This document shows positions 19,610-27,607 of a stretch of 64,000 bases of DNA, one piece after another. Position 1 is the stretch's first letter; each line of letters starts with the position of its first letter. The translations under genes and the position numbers were made by a program. Origin of the DNA: Opitutales bacterium (GTDB taxonomy: Bacteria > Verrucomicrobiota > Verrucomicrobiia > Opitutales > UBA953); NCBI GenBank assembly GCA_017935025.1, contig JAGBIL010000013.1:24163-88162 (forward strand). The letters are read 5' to 3'. The notes below the pieces were generated by a model, which saw only the letters and a program-made list of their open reading frames with translations, was not told the origin of the DNA and did not search any database.

Positions 19610-19914
19610 GCGGAGGTGCGGGATTTGGCGGATGTTGAGCGGGAACGCGATCCTACGGTTTCCGCAGAGGCACGAACGGCGGGCTTGGACGGTTTACGAC
19701 CGGCATTGGGACGCCGCCCGCCACTTGACAAAATCGGAAATTTTTCACCCTCAAAACTCTCACCGAGAGCGTGTCCACAAGCGTATCGCACAAACGCATT
19801 CAACGTTGCCCCTTTGCAGGGTCTCGATGCTTCTTTTACGCGCTTCCGAATTGCCTTAACCATTGCATCCGGAAATTCAACAAGAATTCGTTTCGTCACC
19901 TCTTCGCTTTTCAT
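19603..19914 (-). CDS. Ribbon-helix-helix-like DNA-binding protein, candidate repressor
   Basis: 103 residues. The N-terminal half, RILVEFPDAMVKAIRKRVKEA followed by LNAFVRYACGHAL, fits an Arc/CopG-type strand-helix-helix. The rest is a basic, Ser/Arg-rich tail with GGRRPNAGRKP, a motif frequent in small phage DNA-binding proteins. It is transcribed away from the PcfK gene across an 87-bp divergent region holding an ATATSTTTTGA inverted repeat. Position and fold make it the best candidate for the prophage repressor, but that is inference. Confidence 0.6.
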   Translation of the reverse strand: MKSEEVTKRILVEFPDAMVKAIRKRVKEASRPCKGATLNAFVRYACGHALGESFEGEKFPILSSGGRRPNAGRKPSKPAVRASAETVGSRSRSTSAKSRTSAQ

Positions 19915-19966
19915 TCCTCAAAGCTAAATTCAAAAAAACGATAATTCAAAGGAAAATAATCATTGC

Positions 19967-19995
19967 ATATGTTTTGAAATTAAATCAAAAGATAT
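19967..19995. promoter_or_regulatory. Inverted repeat operator candidate in divergent early promoter
   Basis: ATATGTTTTGA, 7 nt, TCAAAAGATAT: an 11-bp inverted repeat with one mismatch just before the PcfK start at 20002. The same half-sites recur in the palindrome at 48984-49015, in front of another divergent gene pair, which argues for one regulator acting at both places. Confidence 0.55.
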
Positions 19996-20001
19996 ATTTA
20001 C

Positions 20002-20379
20002 ATGACGACACACAACAAAAACGAAGAATTGGTGCTTGCGCATTTTGAAGCGCATGCGACGGATGAACAGAAACAGGCGGCGGAGGCAGCCGGGAAGACG
20101 CCTGCGGGAGCGATGGCGTATGCGTACGAACAGGCGCGCGCGTTACCGCGCACGGGTAGCTGTGTTGCGGTAGATGATGCCACGGTGTTTGCGTGGACGA
20201 TGCGTTATTTTACGGACGCGGCGATTCCGGCGGATCCGGATAGATCTCCGGCGGTGCAACCGAATCCGCCGCCGGCGGTCAAAGAGCCTCCGGCGGCGAA
20301 GACACGGAAGGTGTCCGTTGAGAAGAAACGCGGCGACGACGGGCAGTTGAGTCTTTTCGGAGAGGAGGATGCGGCGTGA
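20002..20379 (+). CDS. PcfK-like protein
   Basis: 125 residues. Central part YAYEQARALPRTGSCVAVDDATVFAWTMRYFTD resembles the PcfK core, and the C-terminus QLSLFGEEDAA after a Pro/Lys-rich linker is the typical QxSLF ending. It overlaps the PcfJ-like gene by 4 nt (GTGA), and such pairs are normally encoded together on conjugative and phage elements. The biochemical role is not established; the name comes from plasmid pCF10 of Enterococcus. Confidence 0.6.
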   Translation: MTTHNKNEELVLAHFEAHATDEQKQAAEAAGKTPAGAMAYAYEQARALPRTGSCVAVDDATVFAWTMRYFTDAAIPADPDRSPAVQPNPPPAVKEPPAAKTRKVSVEKKRGDDGQLSLFGEEDAA

Positions 20380-21659
20380 GCACGATTCGTTTGAAGCAAT
20401 CGGACTTTGCGAAGGTGATTTCGTTTGATGCGCAAACGCGGACGAATAGGCGGACGCGGCGGTTCAACTATCTCGTTCCCGCGCGAGACGGCGGCGTGAA
20501 GATTTTTACGGTTGCGGTGAGGCGAACGCGGGAAGATGCCGCGCAAGCGAAAGTGATTGCGACGCACAACCCGAGACGGAAACGGATTTTTTTGCGGGAT
20601 GTGGTTTTTGCGGGAATCCCCGGATGGATCGTGGTTTGGGAGAAAGAAGTCCAGGCGGGGACGTATGATTGGACGTTTGATTGCGGCGCGGCGTTTTCAT
20701 ACGAACCAATCGTCAATCCGGAAGTTTTGGCGGAAACGAAGTATGCGCGTTGCGGTTGGCAGGCGGGAAGAATCGGGCTTGCGGATTTTTTGCACCTTTA
20801 CGAAGCGGATCCGCGCGTGGAGTATGTTGCGAAGGCGGGGCTGTGGAAACTTGTTACGCCGGGAGGGATTAAGCGGCTGGGAGAGCATCAAGAGTTTTTT
20901 GAATTTTGCCGTAAACATGCGGCGGAGATTAAGAGCGGGAATTTCGGGATGCGGGAGATTCTTTCGGTGATGCGCCGGAAAGTATCGCTTACGCAAGCAA
21001 AGGCGCATGCCGAAGCGGTGAATGTTTTTACCTCTTGCGGCGGGATTCCGGTAGCGGCGCGGGAGCGCGCGGAGAAACTGCTTGCGTGGAGCAAGCGGTT
21101 ACGGGAAGCAGGCGGAGTTCGGCTTAGCGAATATGTCCGGTATTTGCGTTTGGCGGATCGATGCGGCCGGGACCTTTCGGATGAGAAAAACCTGTTCCCG
21201 CCGGCGGCGCGATTTCCGGAAATACTCGAGCGTGTTGAAGAGGAGGCGGATAAGCTCGACAAGCGGTTGAAGTCGAAGGATTACCGGGCGGGCATGAAGC
21301 ACGCGCGGGAACGTTTCGGGCATATTGCGGGGATGAGATCCGGCGCGTTGAGTGCGGAGATTCCGTTTTCGAAGAAAGAGCTCCGGGCAGAGGGGCGCGC
21401 AATGAAAAATTGCGTCGGACGGCTTGGTTACGATTCGAAGATTGCTCGCGGCGAATCGCTTGTTGTGTTTATCCGGCGGGACGGAGAACCGGATGCGGAT
21501 ATGGAGATTCACCTTGGGGCACAGCCGCGCATCGCGCAGTTGTATTCATCCGGGAACGAGAAGCCAGACGCAGACGTTGAGGTGTTTTCGCGGAAAATTC
21601 TTCGTCGCGTTCGCGAAGCGTATCGCACAGAGCGGGAAGGGAGTGTGAAGCGTGGATAA
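20376..21659 (+). CDS. PcfJ-like protein
   Basis: 427 residues. The C-terminal third carries the PcfJ signature: IPFSKKELRAEGRAMKNCVGRLGYDSKIARGESLVVFIRR, then MEIHLG and IAQLYSSGNEKPD, matching the EGxxMxxCVGxY...GxxxIxxxR pattern. The N-terminal half (basic, with RTRRFNYLVPARDGGVKIFTV) is less conserved. Role unknown; the pairing with a PcfK-like gene and the position before replication-type genes suggest DNA processing. It starts at GTG 20376 within the end of the PcfK gene. Confidence 0.7.
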   Translation: MSTIRLKQSDFAKVISFDAQTRTNRRTRRFNYLVPARDGGVKIFTVAVRRTREDAAQAKVIATHNPRRKRIFLRDVVFAGIPGWIVVWEKEVQAGTYDWTFDCGAAFSYEPIVNPEVLAETKYARCGWQAGRIGLADFLHLYEADPRVEYVAKAGLWKLVTPGGIKRLGEHQEFFEFCRKHAAEIKSGNFGMREILSVMRRKVSLTQAKAHAEAVNVFTSCGGIPVAARERAEKLLAWSKRLREAGGVRLSEYVRYLRLADRCGRDLSDEKNLFPPAARFPEILERVEEEADKLDKRLKSKDYRAGMKHARERFGHIAGMRSGALSAEIPFSKKELRAEGRAMKNCVGRLGYDSKIARGESLVVFIRRDGEPDADMEIHLGAQPRIAQLYSSGNEKPDADVEVFSRKILRRVREAYRTEREGSVKRG

Positions 21660-22749
21660 GAAGCTCTACACGGATTCACTTAAGACTCCGGAAGGAACGT
21701 GGCTTGACTGGCGAAATGCGTGGCGCGACATGGGCCGTACGGAAGAGGATATTGCGGCACAAGAACGCGCCCGGGAAATGCGTTATGCGGCACAGGAATT
21801 TGTTTTCGGAGAAGGAACGGGCGAAGCGCAGGCACGGCGCAGGGCTCGCGTACGGGAACGGCTGCACGGGTTTACGCGAAAACGGTTTGATGCCCGGTGT
21901 GAACGGCTCGCACGATTGAGCGGATACATCGTCAAAGCGCTGTTGCGCGGATGGCGGCGGGACCCGTTGAGCGCGCGGGAGCTTTTCCGGATGGCATGGG
22001 CTCGGTGCGTAGGAGCACAGCTTGGCAGCGAGGCGATGGCGCGTGCATGGAAAGACGTATGGGAATGGGTGAGAAACATCTACCTAAGAATCGCACGGGA
22101 ACGCGGAATTGAAGCACAAAACATCAACGTATCCGAATGTTATTTACAAAGTTATTCACAATGCCGACAAAACGAAAATGCCGAAAATTTAAAATCTTCG
22201 GATGGCACGGGCGCGCGAGATTGTAAAACAGGGAAAAGACCCGTAAAACAGTGCACGCCCTTGACGGCTGACGCCGTCTGCGGGCTTTATGGGGATTTTC
22301 GAGAATCGGCTTCGCCGAGCAATAAAGGGAATCAAAGATACGAAAACGCCGACGGAGAAAATGCACGGAAACGGACATCCGACAATCCCGCGAAGGATAC
22401 ACCGGAGAGAATTCCACGCTACAAAGGCAAACTCCCCGGGCGCTGCTGTTGGAAAGTGTGGGAAGCGATGGAAAGACTCGAAGCCGTCCACTGGGACGCG
22501 ACGGAGCACATGTGGAGCGCAAAGCACGCGTTTACGTGGCTTGCGTCGCTTCTTGCCGCCGGGAAAAGTCTACGCGCCGCCGAACCGCTCTATTACGAAA
22601 CGCTCGTAAGTTGGTACGGACGCCGCGTTTCCCAAGAGGCGAACTTCGTCCCGAGCGGAATGTTCGCGCAACTCTATCGCGAAGCGCTCCATTTGCCCGA
22701 TTTTCGTAGCGAAAAATCGCCGCGCACCTCCCCCGCCCCGGGGGGATAG
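21652..22749 (+). CDS. Hypothetical phage early protein
   Basis: 365 residues, not recognised. Starts at GTG 21652 overlapping the PcfJ stop by 8 nt, with GGGAAGGGAG as Shine-Dalgarno. Helical Arg-rich N-terminus (ARRRARVRERLHGFTRKRFDARCERLARLSGYIVKALL), a low-complexity Asn/Lys/Ser middle (about 165-265) and an aromatic C-terminal part (CCWKVWEAMERLEAVHWDATEHMW). The layout, with two helical ends joined by a linker, resembles replication or recombination accessory proteins, but nothing specific supports that. Confidence 0.6.
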   Translation: MDKKLYTDSLKTPEGTWLDWRNAWRDMGRTEEDIAAQERAREMRYAAQEFVFGEGTGEAQARRRARVRERLHGFTRKRFDARCERLARLSGYIVKALLRGWRRDPLSARELFRMAWARCVGAQLGSEAMARAWKDVWEWVRNIYLRIARERGIEAQNINVSECYLQSYSQCRQNENAENLKSSDGTGARDCKTGKRPVKQCTPLTADAVCGLYGDFRESASPSNKGNQRYENADGENARKRTSDNPAKDTPERIPRYKGKLPGRCCWKVWEAMERLEAVHWDATEHMWSAKHAFTWLASLLAAGKSLRAAEPLYYETLVSWYGRRVSQEANFVPSGMFAQLYREALHLPDFRSEKSPRTSPAPGG

Positions 22750-22863
22750 GTTCTTCCCGCGCCGCGCGTTCGGAAGGGACAGGAGGGCAAACAAAAAATG
22801 CAGACAGTGCTCTAAAAAACTAAAAACCCAATTCAAAAATTTGAAAACTCACACATAAAAATT

Positions 22864-24159
22864 ATGAAAAAATCCAAAGAAAAAGCAGAAACGACGAAAA
22901 TTGACACGCTGACGACGGCGGAGCTTAAGACGATGCTGAAAGCGATTTCGCACACGGCATCGGCGAAACATCCGGAGCTTGACGACCTTGTTTACATTGA
23001 AGCATGTCCGTCCAGTCAAACGCTTACATTTTCAACGAATGACGGCGTTAAATGTTCCCGCGCGATGACGGTTGTTCCCTCGGGAACGATTGATCGTGTA
23101 CGCAAGCTGTGCGTGAAATTTTCGGCATTTGACGGATTCGTCGGCATCGAGGATTCCGAAAAGAAGACGTTCGACAACGAAGATTCACGTATCGTTTTTG
23201 AAATAACGGACGACAAGCTGATGTTGCACGGGCAAGGCGCAAAAGCGTCGCGTTCTCTCAAAATTCCGAAGTATTGCAACGAGATGCTGTTGCCGGAATT
23301 TGCGCGGGACGAAACGGACATCATTTTTTCGTTTAGGGCGGCATCGTTTTTGTTGACCTTGAACGCAGTTGCGACGGCAGCGGCTAAGGACGAAAACCGC
23401 TTTGCCTTGCACGGCGTATGCCTGCGGTTTACGGCGAGCGAAGAAACATTGACGCTTTGCGCAACGGACAGGCATACGTGTTCGGAATACGAGCTTGGAT
23501 TTTCCTCCGAAAACTCCAATCCGCCGTGCGTTGACTGTGAATTCCTGTTTTCGCTCGAATCAATTGAAGCACTACAGAAAGCGCTGAAAAACGCCAAGGA
23601 TGAATCCCGCCTGACGTTGAATTTCCGTCAAAACGGCGAATACAAAACGGGATTTTTCGAGTTTATCGCAAAAGGCGGGAACGAAGTTTCGCTCGCGCTT
23701 CCCGTCACGAACGCAAAATTCCCGCAAACCGCCCATTTGTTCGACGACTTTCTAAAATATCCGGAAACGGCGGTTGTCCGTGCGGATTCCGATATCCTTT
23801 CCGGCATGCTTGCGCAACTAAGAAAGAGTGCCGTTCGCGAACCTGACAAAAGCATTAAAGTGGTATTTTCCAAAATGGAAAAAGAGGAAACGATTTTGCT
23901 TTCCGACGTTTCCGAAACCTACGAGGCGAGCATTTCCGCAAAATTACTTTCGGAAACATCGATTCCGGAAAACGCGACCGATTCCCGCTTCAATCCGGAG
24001 AAACTTGCGACCGCCCTCGAAGCTTTCGGCGGCGGGGACGTATGCCTGTGCTTCAACGAAAAGGCGGAAAATCGTCTCCTCATCACCAAGCCGGCAGACC
24101 TTTCCCGCCCTCTCGTTTCCGAACATCGCCGCATCCTGATGGGACAACGGAAAGACTAA
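22864..24159 (+). CDS. Phage-encoded DNA sliding clamp (DnaN-like)
   Basis: 431 residues resembling the DNA polymerase III beta clamp. Middle-domain signature: FLLTLNAVATAAAKDENRFALHGVCLRF followed by LTLCATDRHTCSEYEL, the counterpart of VATDGHRLA. C-terminal domain: FNPEKLATALEAFGGGDVCLCF...LLITKP and a final RRILMGQR in place of the usual YVVMPMR. The N-terminal domain is divergent and starts after about 15 Lys-rich residues. No polymerase or clamp loader accompanies it, so it presumably recruits host enzymes. It lies 3 nt before terS. No Shine-Dalgarno is visible at the ATG. Confidence 0.75.
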   Translation: MKKSKEKAETTKIDTLTTAELKTMLKAISHTASAKHPELDDLVYIEACPSSQTLTFSTNDGVKCSRAMTVVPSGTIDRVRKLCVKFSAFDGFVGIEDSEKKTFDNEDSRIVFEITDDKLMLHGQGAKASRSLKIPKYCNEMLLPEFARDETDIIFSFRAASFLLTLNAVATAAAKDENRFALHGVCLRFTASEETLTLCATDRHTCSEYELGFSSENSNPPCVDCEFLFSLESIEALQKALKNAKDESRLTLNFRQNGEYKTGFFEFIAKGGNEVSLALPVTNAKFPQTAHLFDDFLKYPETAVVRADSDILSGMLAQLRKSAVREPDKSIKVVFSKMEKEETILLSDVSETYEASISAKLLSETSIPENATDSRFNPEKLATALEAFGGGDVCLCFNEKAENRLLITKPADLSRPLVSEHRRILMGQRKD

Positions 24160-24162
24160 GCC

Positions 24163-24762
24163 ATGGACGAGCAGGGGGATTTCGGATTTTTCGGGAGCGG
24201 CGTGGACGGCTCCGTCGCGGTAAACGCCAACGTGCGCGTTTCCGCTGCGGACCTTGCGCGCATGCTCGGCATCGAAACGGCAGACGTCGCACGCCTGGAA
24301 CGGCACGGCATCACACAACGCACGGGACGCGGCGAATACGTGTTGGAATCGAGCGTTCGCGGCTACGCCGACTACCTGCGCGGAAAAATCAGCGAAAAGC
24401 CGAAAGACCAACTCGATCTCGTTAAAACGGAAACCGCCAAAGTCGAACTCGAACAGCTTTTGGGAACACTCATCCGCAAGGAAGATGCGCTGATGAAAAT
24501 CGCCGCAGTCATTACCGCCGCCCGGCGCGTACTCGAATCCGTCGGCGTTCGCTTGGCACCGATAATCGCGGAAAAAACCGACATTCACGAAATACGCAAT
24601 CTGATTGACCATGAAATTTTCAACGCCCTCGAAACCATCGCTGACGCAAAAATTGACGCAGACGCGGGAACGGCTCCTGCGGGAGAACCGGACTCAATTT
24701 CTCCGGGAAATACAGGAACGCTTTCGCCCGATACGCCCTCTTTCGGTCAGCGATTGGGCTGA
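24163..24762 (+). CDS. Terminase small subunit (Nu1-like)
   Basis: DNA-recognition subunit of the packaging motor. Residues 25-70 form a winged-helix (VSAADLARMLGIETADVARLERHGITQRTGRGEYVLESSVRGYADYLRG) as in Nu1/gp1-type small subunits, followed by a helical oligomerisation region (VELEQLLGTLIRKEDALMKIAAVITAARRVLESV) and an Ala/Pro/Ser-rich tail. Three nucleotides after the clamp gene. Its last 150 nt overlap the start of the large subunit in another frame. Confidence 0.8.
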   Translation: MDEQGDFGFFGSGVDGSVAVNANVRVSAADLARMLGIETADVARLERHGITQRTGRGEYVLESSVRGYADYLRGKISEKPKDQLDLVKTETAKVELEQLLGTLIRKEDALMKIAAVITAARRVLESVGVRLAPIIAEKTDIHEIRNLIDHEIFNALETIADAKIDADAGTAPAGEPDSISPGNTGTLSPDTPSFGQRLG

Positions 24763-26659
24763 TCGCTACCGCGTCCTTCCGGACGATTCCGCCATGAAAG
24801 GCGGGCGCTGGAGCACGGCGTTTACGCCTTACCTGCGCGACATCATGAACAGTTTTCTCGACAACGCCATCGAGGAAACCGTCGTGCTCAAATCCGCACA
24901 GGTCGGCTTTTCCGAAGCCCTCGTCAACATCATCCTCTACGTCATTTACTACGGCGCGGGATCGATCCTGCACGTTCATCCGAAAGAAGATGCCGCCCGA
25001 AAATTTTCTCTGAAACGCCTCATGCCCAGCCTCGCCCGCGAGGAATTTTTCGGAAAAATCGCTCCCGCAAAATCCCGTGATTCCGGAAACACGATTCTTT
25101 CCAAGCGCTTCGTAGGCGGCGACTACATCGCCGTCGGCGCCAACTCTCCGGACAACTTAGCTTCCAACCCCGTCCCGTTCGGCCTGCTGGACGAATACGA
25201 CCGCATCGCCCAAAGCTCCGGACGCGAAGGCGCACCGCTCGAACTCGTAAAAAAACGCACCACCACCTTTTGGAATCGCAAAATTTTCGTCGGATCCACG
25301 CCGACGGATAAAGCCACCTCCAACATCATGCGCGAGTGGGATTTGTCCGACAAACGCCGCTACTTCATCCCCTGCGCCGGTTGCGGCGAATTGTGGACGC
25401 CAACGTTCCCGGACATCGTTTGGAAAAACGACGCGCGCGGGCATCCCGTTTTTGAATCCGCACGCCTGCGTTGCCCGCGTTGCGGCCGGCTCCACACCAA
25501 CGTCGAGAAAAACGAGCAAGTCCGCGACCCGCGTTCCCGCTGGATTCCTACCGCAGAGTTCAAAGGCAAAGCCGGCTTTCACATCAATCAAATCCTTTCG
25601 CCGTTTACCGCCGCCGGATTGAGCGAAATCGTCAAAAGCTACACCGAAAGCAAAGGCGACCCGCTCAAAATGCAGGTATTCGTCAACACCGTGCTCGGCG
25701 AAGCCTGGGAAGATGCCGCCGAAAAACTCGATGCCAACGCGCTCGCCCTGCGAGCCGAAGATTGGCAGGGGCACGAAGTGCCGCGCCGCGCACTCGTGCT
25801 TACCGTCGGCGCGGACACGCAACCGGACCGCATCGAAGCCGAGTGCGTCGCCTGGGGCGCAGGCGAAGAATCGTGGAGCATCGAATATCGCGTCATTTTC
25901 GGAGATCCGACCATTCCCGAAGGCTCGCCCGGTTCTCCGTGGGACTCGTTCACGGCATTTTGCCGAAAATCCTACCGGCACGAAAGCGGCGTTCGCGTTA
26001 CCGCACGGCGTAAATTTATCGACTCCGGCGGCTCAAACACAATTGACGTTTACAAATACGCAGCCGCACACCGCTGGGAAAACGTTTTCGCCATCAAAGG
26101 CGCAAACACGCACGACGCGCCGATTGTCGGTGCCGTGCAACGCCGCCGCATCGGCGAACGCAAAACGCGCGGCGTCAAATTCGTCATCGTCGGTACACAC
26201 AAAATCAAAGACATCGTTGTCGGCCGCTTCGGCATCGACACGCCCGGAAACGGCTACTGCCACTTCCCGATAGGACGCGGGAACGAGTGGTTCGAGCAAC
26301 TCACGAGCGAACACAAAATCGTAAAATACGAAAAAGGACGTGCAAAAATCGAATGGATCAAGGATGCGGAAAAACGCAACGAAGCCCTCGACTGCCGCGT
26401 TTACGCCTTTGCGGCGCTACGTCTCGATTCTCCGGACTGGCAACGCGAAGCCTATTTGCTCAAACAACGAGCGGAAACCGAGTCCGGAGAAAACGCAGTT
26501 GTTAAGGAATCCTTAACAACTGAAACCGGGAACGATGAAATTCCCGCCGTGCGAAAAATTCCCGAACGCGTTCCCGCAACCGTTCCCGAGCAACCGGACA
26601 AACCGGCAAAACCCGCCTCCGTCCTTTCCCGCCTTTCCGCCCTGCGCCGCAGACGGTGA
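24611..26659 (+). CDS. Terminase large subunit (GpA family)
   Basis: ATPase-nuclease that cuts and packages phage DNA. N-terminal ATPase: WADRYRVLPDDSAMKGGRWSTAFTPYLRDIMN, VVLKSAQVGFSEALVN (the P-loop-like motif of GpA enzymes) and LLDEYDRI (Walker B type). A zinc-ribbon follows: CAGCGELW ... CPRCGRLH. Nuclease domain acids: VGADTQPDRIEAE and FIDSGGSNTID. The C-terminal tail is Pro/Val-rich then SALRRRR. ATG 24611 is the first Met; a TTG at 24605 is possible. Related to lambda gpA, though the tail genes are P2-like. Confidence 0.92.
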   Translation: MKFSTPSKPSLTQKLTQTRERLLRENRTQFLREIQERFRPIRPLSVSDWADRYRVLPDDSAMKGGRWSTAFTPYLRDIMNSFLDNAIEETVVLKSAQVGFSEALVNIILYVIYYGAGSILHVHPKEDAARKFSLKRLMPSLAREEFFGKIAPAKSRDSGNTILSKRFVGGDYIAVGANSPDNLASNPVPFGLLDEYDRIAQSSGREGAPLELVKKRTTTFWNRKIFVGSTPTDKATSNIMREWDLSDKRRYFIPCAGCGELWTPTFPDIVWKNDARGHPVFESARLRCPRCGRLHTNVEKNEQVRDPRSRWIPTAEFKGKAGFHINQILSPFTAAGLSEIVKSYTESKGDPLKMQVFVNTVLGEAWEDAAEKLDANALALRAEDWQGHEVPRRALVLTVGADTQPDRIEAECVAWGAGEESWSIEYRVIFGDPTIPEGSPGSPWDSFTAFCRKSYRHESGVRVTARRKFIDSGGSNTIDVYKYAAAHRWENVFAIKGANTHDAPIVGAVQRRRIGERKTRGVKFVIVGTHKIKDIVVGRFGIDTPGNGYCHFPIGRGNEWFEQLTSEHKIVKYEKGRAKIEWIKDAEKRNEALDCRVYAFAALRLDSPDWQREAYLLKQRAETESGENAVVKESLTTETGNDEIPAVRKIPERVPATVPEQPDKPAKPASVLSRLSALRRRR

Positions 26660-26669
26660 TGCGGAGAAA

Positions 26670-27233
26670 TTATTTTTGAAAAAAGAATTTTGAGTTTGCG
26701 GAAACAACGGGAATGTCAACATCGACAAAATCCCCGTCATCGGTAACAAGCGTATAGTCGTGCTTTCTGCACGCTTCCACAATCGCCGCATCATTAAAAT
26801 CAATCTTTCCGGAAAGAAATGCGTCCAGACACGCCTCAATTCCCGCGCGGCTTGCGGTTTCGCTCCCGTCTTCAAAAGAAATCACGTTAGAACACGCCAA
26901 AATTCCCCTTGCGGCGATTACGGCCGTTTTCGCCGTCATCGCGAATTCCGCAGATGCCCGAAAAATCTTATAATCCGGAAAGTCGCTGAAATAATTGCTT
27001 TTCCAATCGTCCCGGCAAAACCGATTTATAAATTCGCTGATTACGGACAAGCTCGTTCCGAGTTTTGCACGGACGTTCTTATCTAATGCGCGTCCTAGCA
27101 ACTTACTGTAAACGCGGAACTTTTTATCTTCAAAAGGGCTCGGCCCGTGAAGCTTCAACCAAATATTCGTATCAATGAAAAGCCTGTCATCCCCTGTCGG
27201 GAAAAAATTCTCTGCAAAAGATCGCTTAGGCAT
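26670..27233 (-). CDS. PIN-domain RNase-like protein (candidate effector)
   Basis: 187 residues with a PIN fold: LFIDTNIWLKLHG (first Asp and Thr/Asn), LSVISEFINRF (Glu), GKIDFNDAAIVEACRKHDYTLVTDDGDF (late acidic residues). PIN domains are metal-dependent RNases and the toxic part of VapBC modules, but here no VapB-type antitoxin lies next to it; instead its start overlaps by 8 nt the DUF4325 gene, with a GHKL ATPase upstream. Minus strand, opposed to the phage late genes, and free of the GCGGGAACG motif, so probably later-acquired cargo. Confidence 0.8.
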   Translation of the reverse strand: MPKRSFAENFFPTGDDRLFIDTNIWLKLHGPSPFEDKKFRVYSKLLGRALDKNVRAKLGTSLSVISEFINRFCRDDWKSNYFSDFPDYKIFRASAEFAMTAKTAVIAARGILACSNVISFEDGSETASRAGIEACLDAFLSGKIDFNDAAIVEACRKHDYTLVTDDGDFVDVDIPVVSANSKFFFQK

Positions 27234-27546
27234 TTTTAGCGTTTGCGTAAAATTTTACGGCGTTTTCGATTACACGCTCGATGAGCGCACGATCCGTTTG
27301 CGTGGTATCCGTAAAAAGGATTTCGGAGCGAATTTTTTCCGCAGGGTATTTCGCACAAAGTTTTCCGATTGCCGTATTCAAAAACGCGGTAACAACAAGC
27401 TGTAACTGTGCGAAAGAAAGCTCCACGCGTGTTCCCGCTGCAAGAGCCTCATCTAAAATCGCATAAATCTTCTCGGCATCATCACCGTCAACGCAGTGAA
27501 ATCCCTCGATAGTGTCGCAAATAGAAATCTTAAGGAGCGAGCTCAT
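27226..27546 (-). CDS. STAS-like DUF4325 protein
   Basis: 106 residues. RVELSFAQLQLVVTAFLNTAIGKLCAKYPAEKIRSEILF matches the DUF4325 pattern (beta strand, 'AFLNxAIG', helix), a family predicted to fold like STAS/anti-sigma-antagonist domains. Lies between the ATPase gene (61 nt upstream) and the PIN gene (8-nt overlap downstream), so the three are very likely one operon. By analogy with anti-sigma factor kinases and their antagonists it would be the switch partner of the GHKL ATPase; this is inference. Confidence 0.75.
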   Translation of the reverse strand: MSSLLKISICDTIEGFHCVDGDDAEKIYAILDEALAAGTRVELSFAQLQLVVTAFLNTAIGKLCAKYPAEKIRSEILFTDTTQTDRALIERVIENAVKFYANAKNA

Positions 27547-27607
27547 AAAAAATTTCTTTCAGTCTAAGACCTTACAAAGCCGCTTTTCAAGGCAAAGATA
27601 CGTCCTC

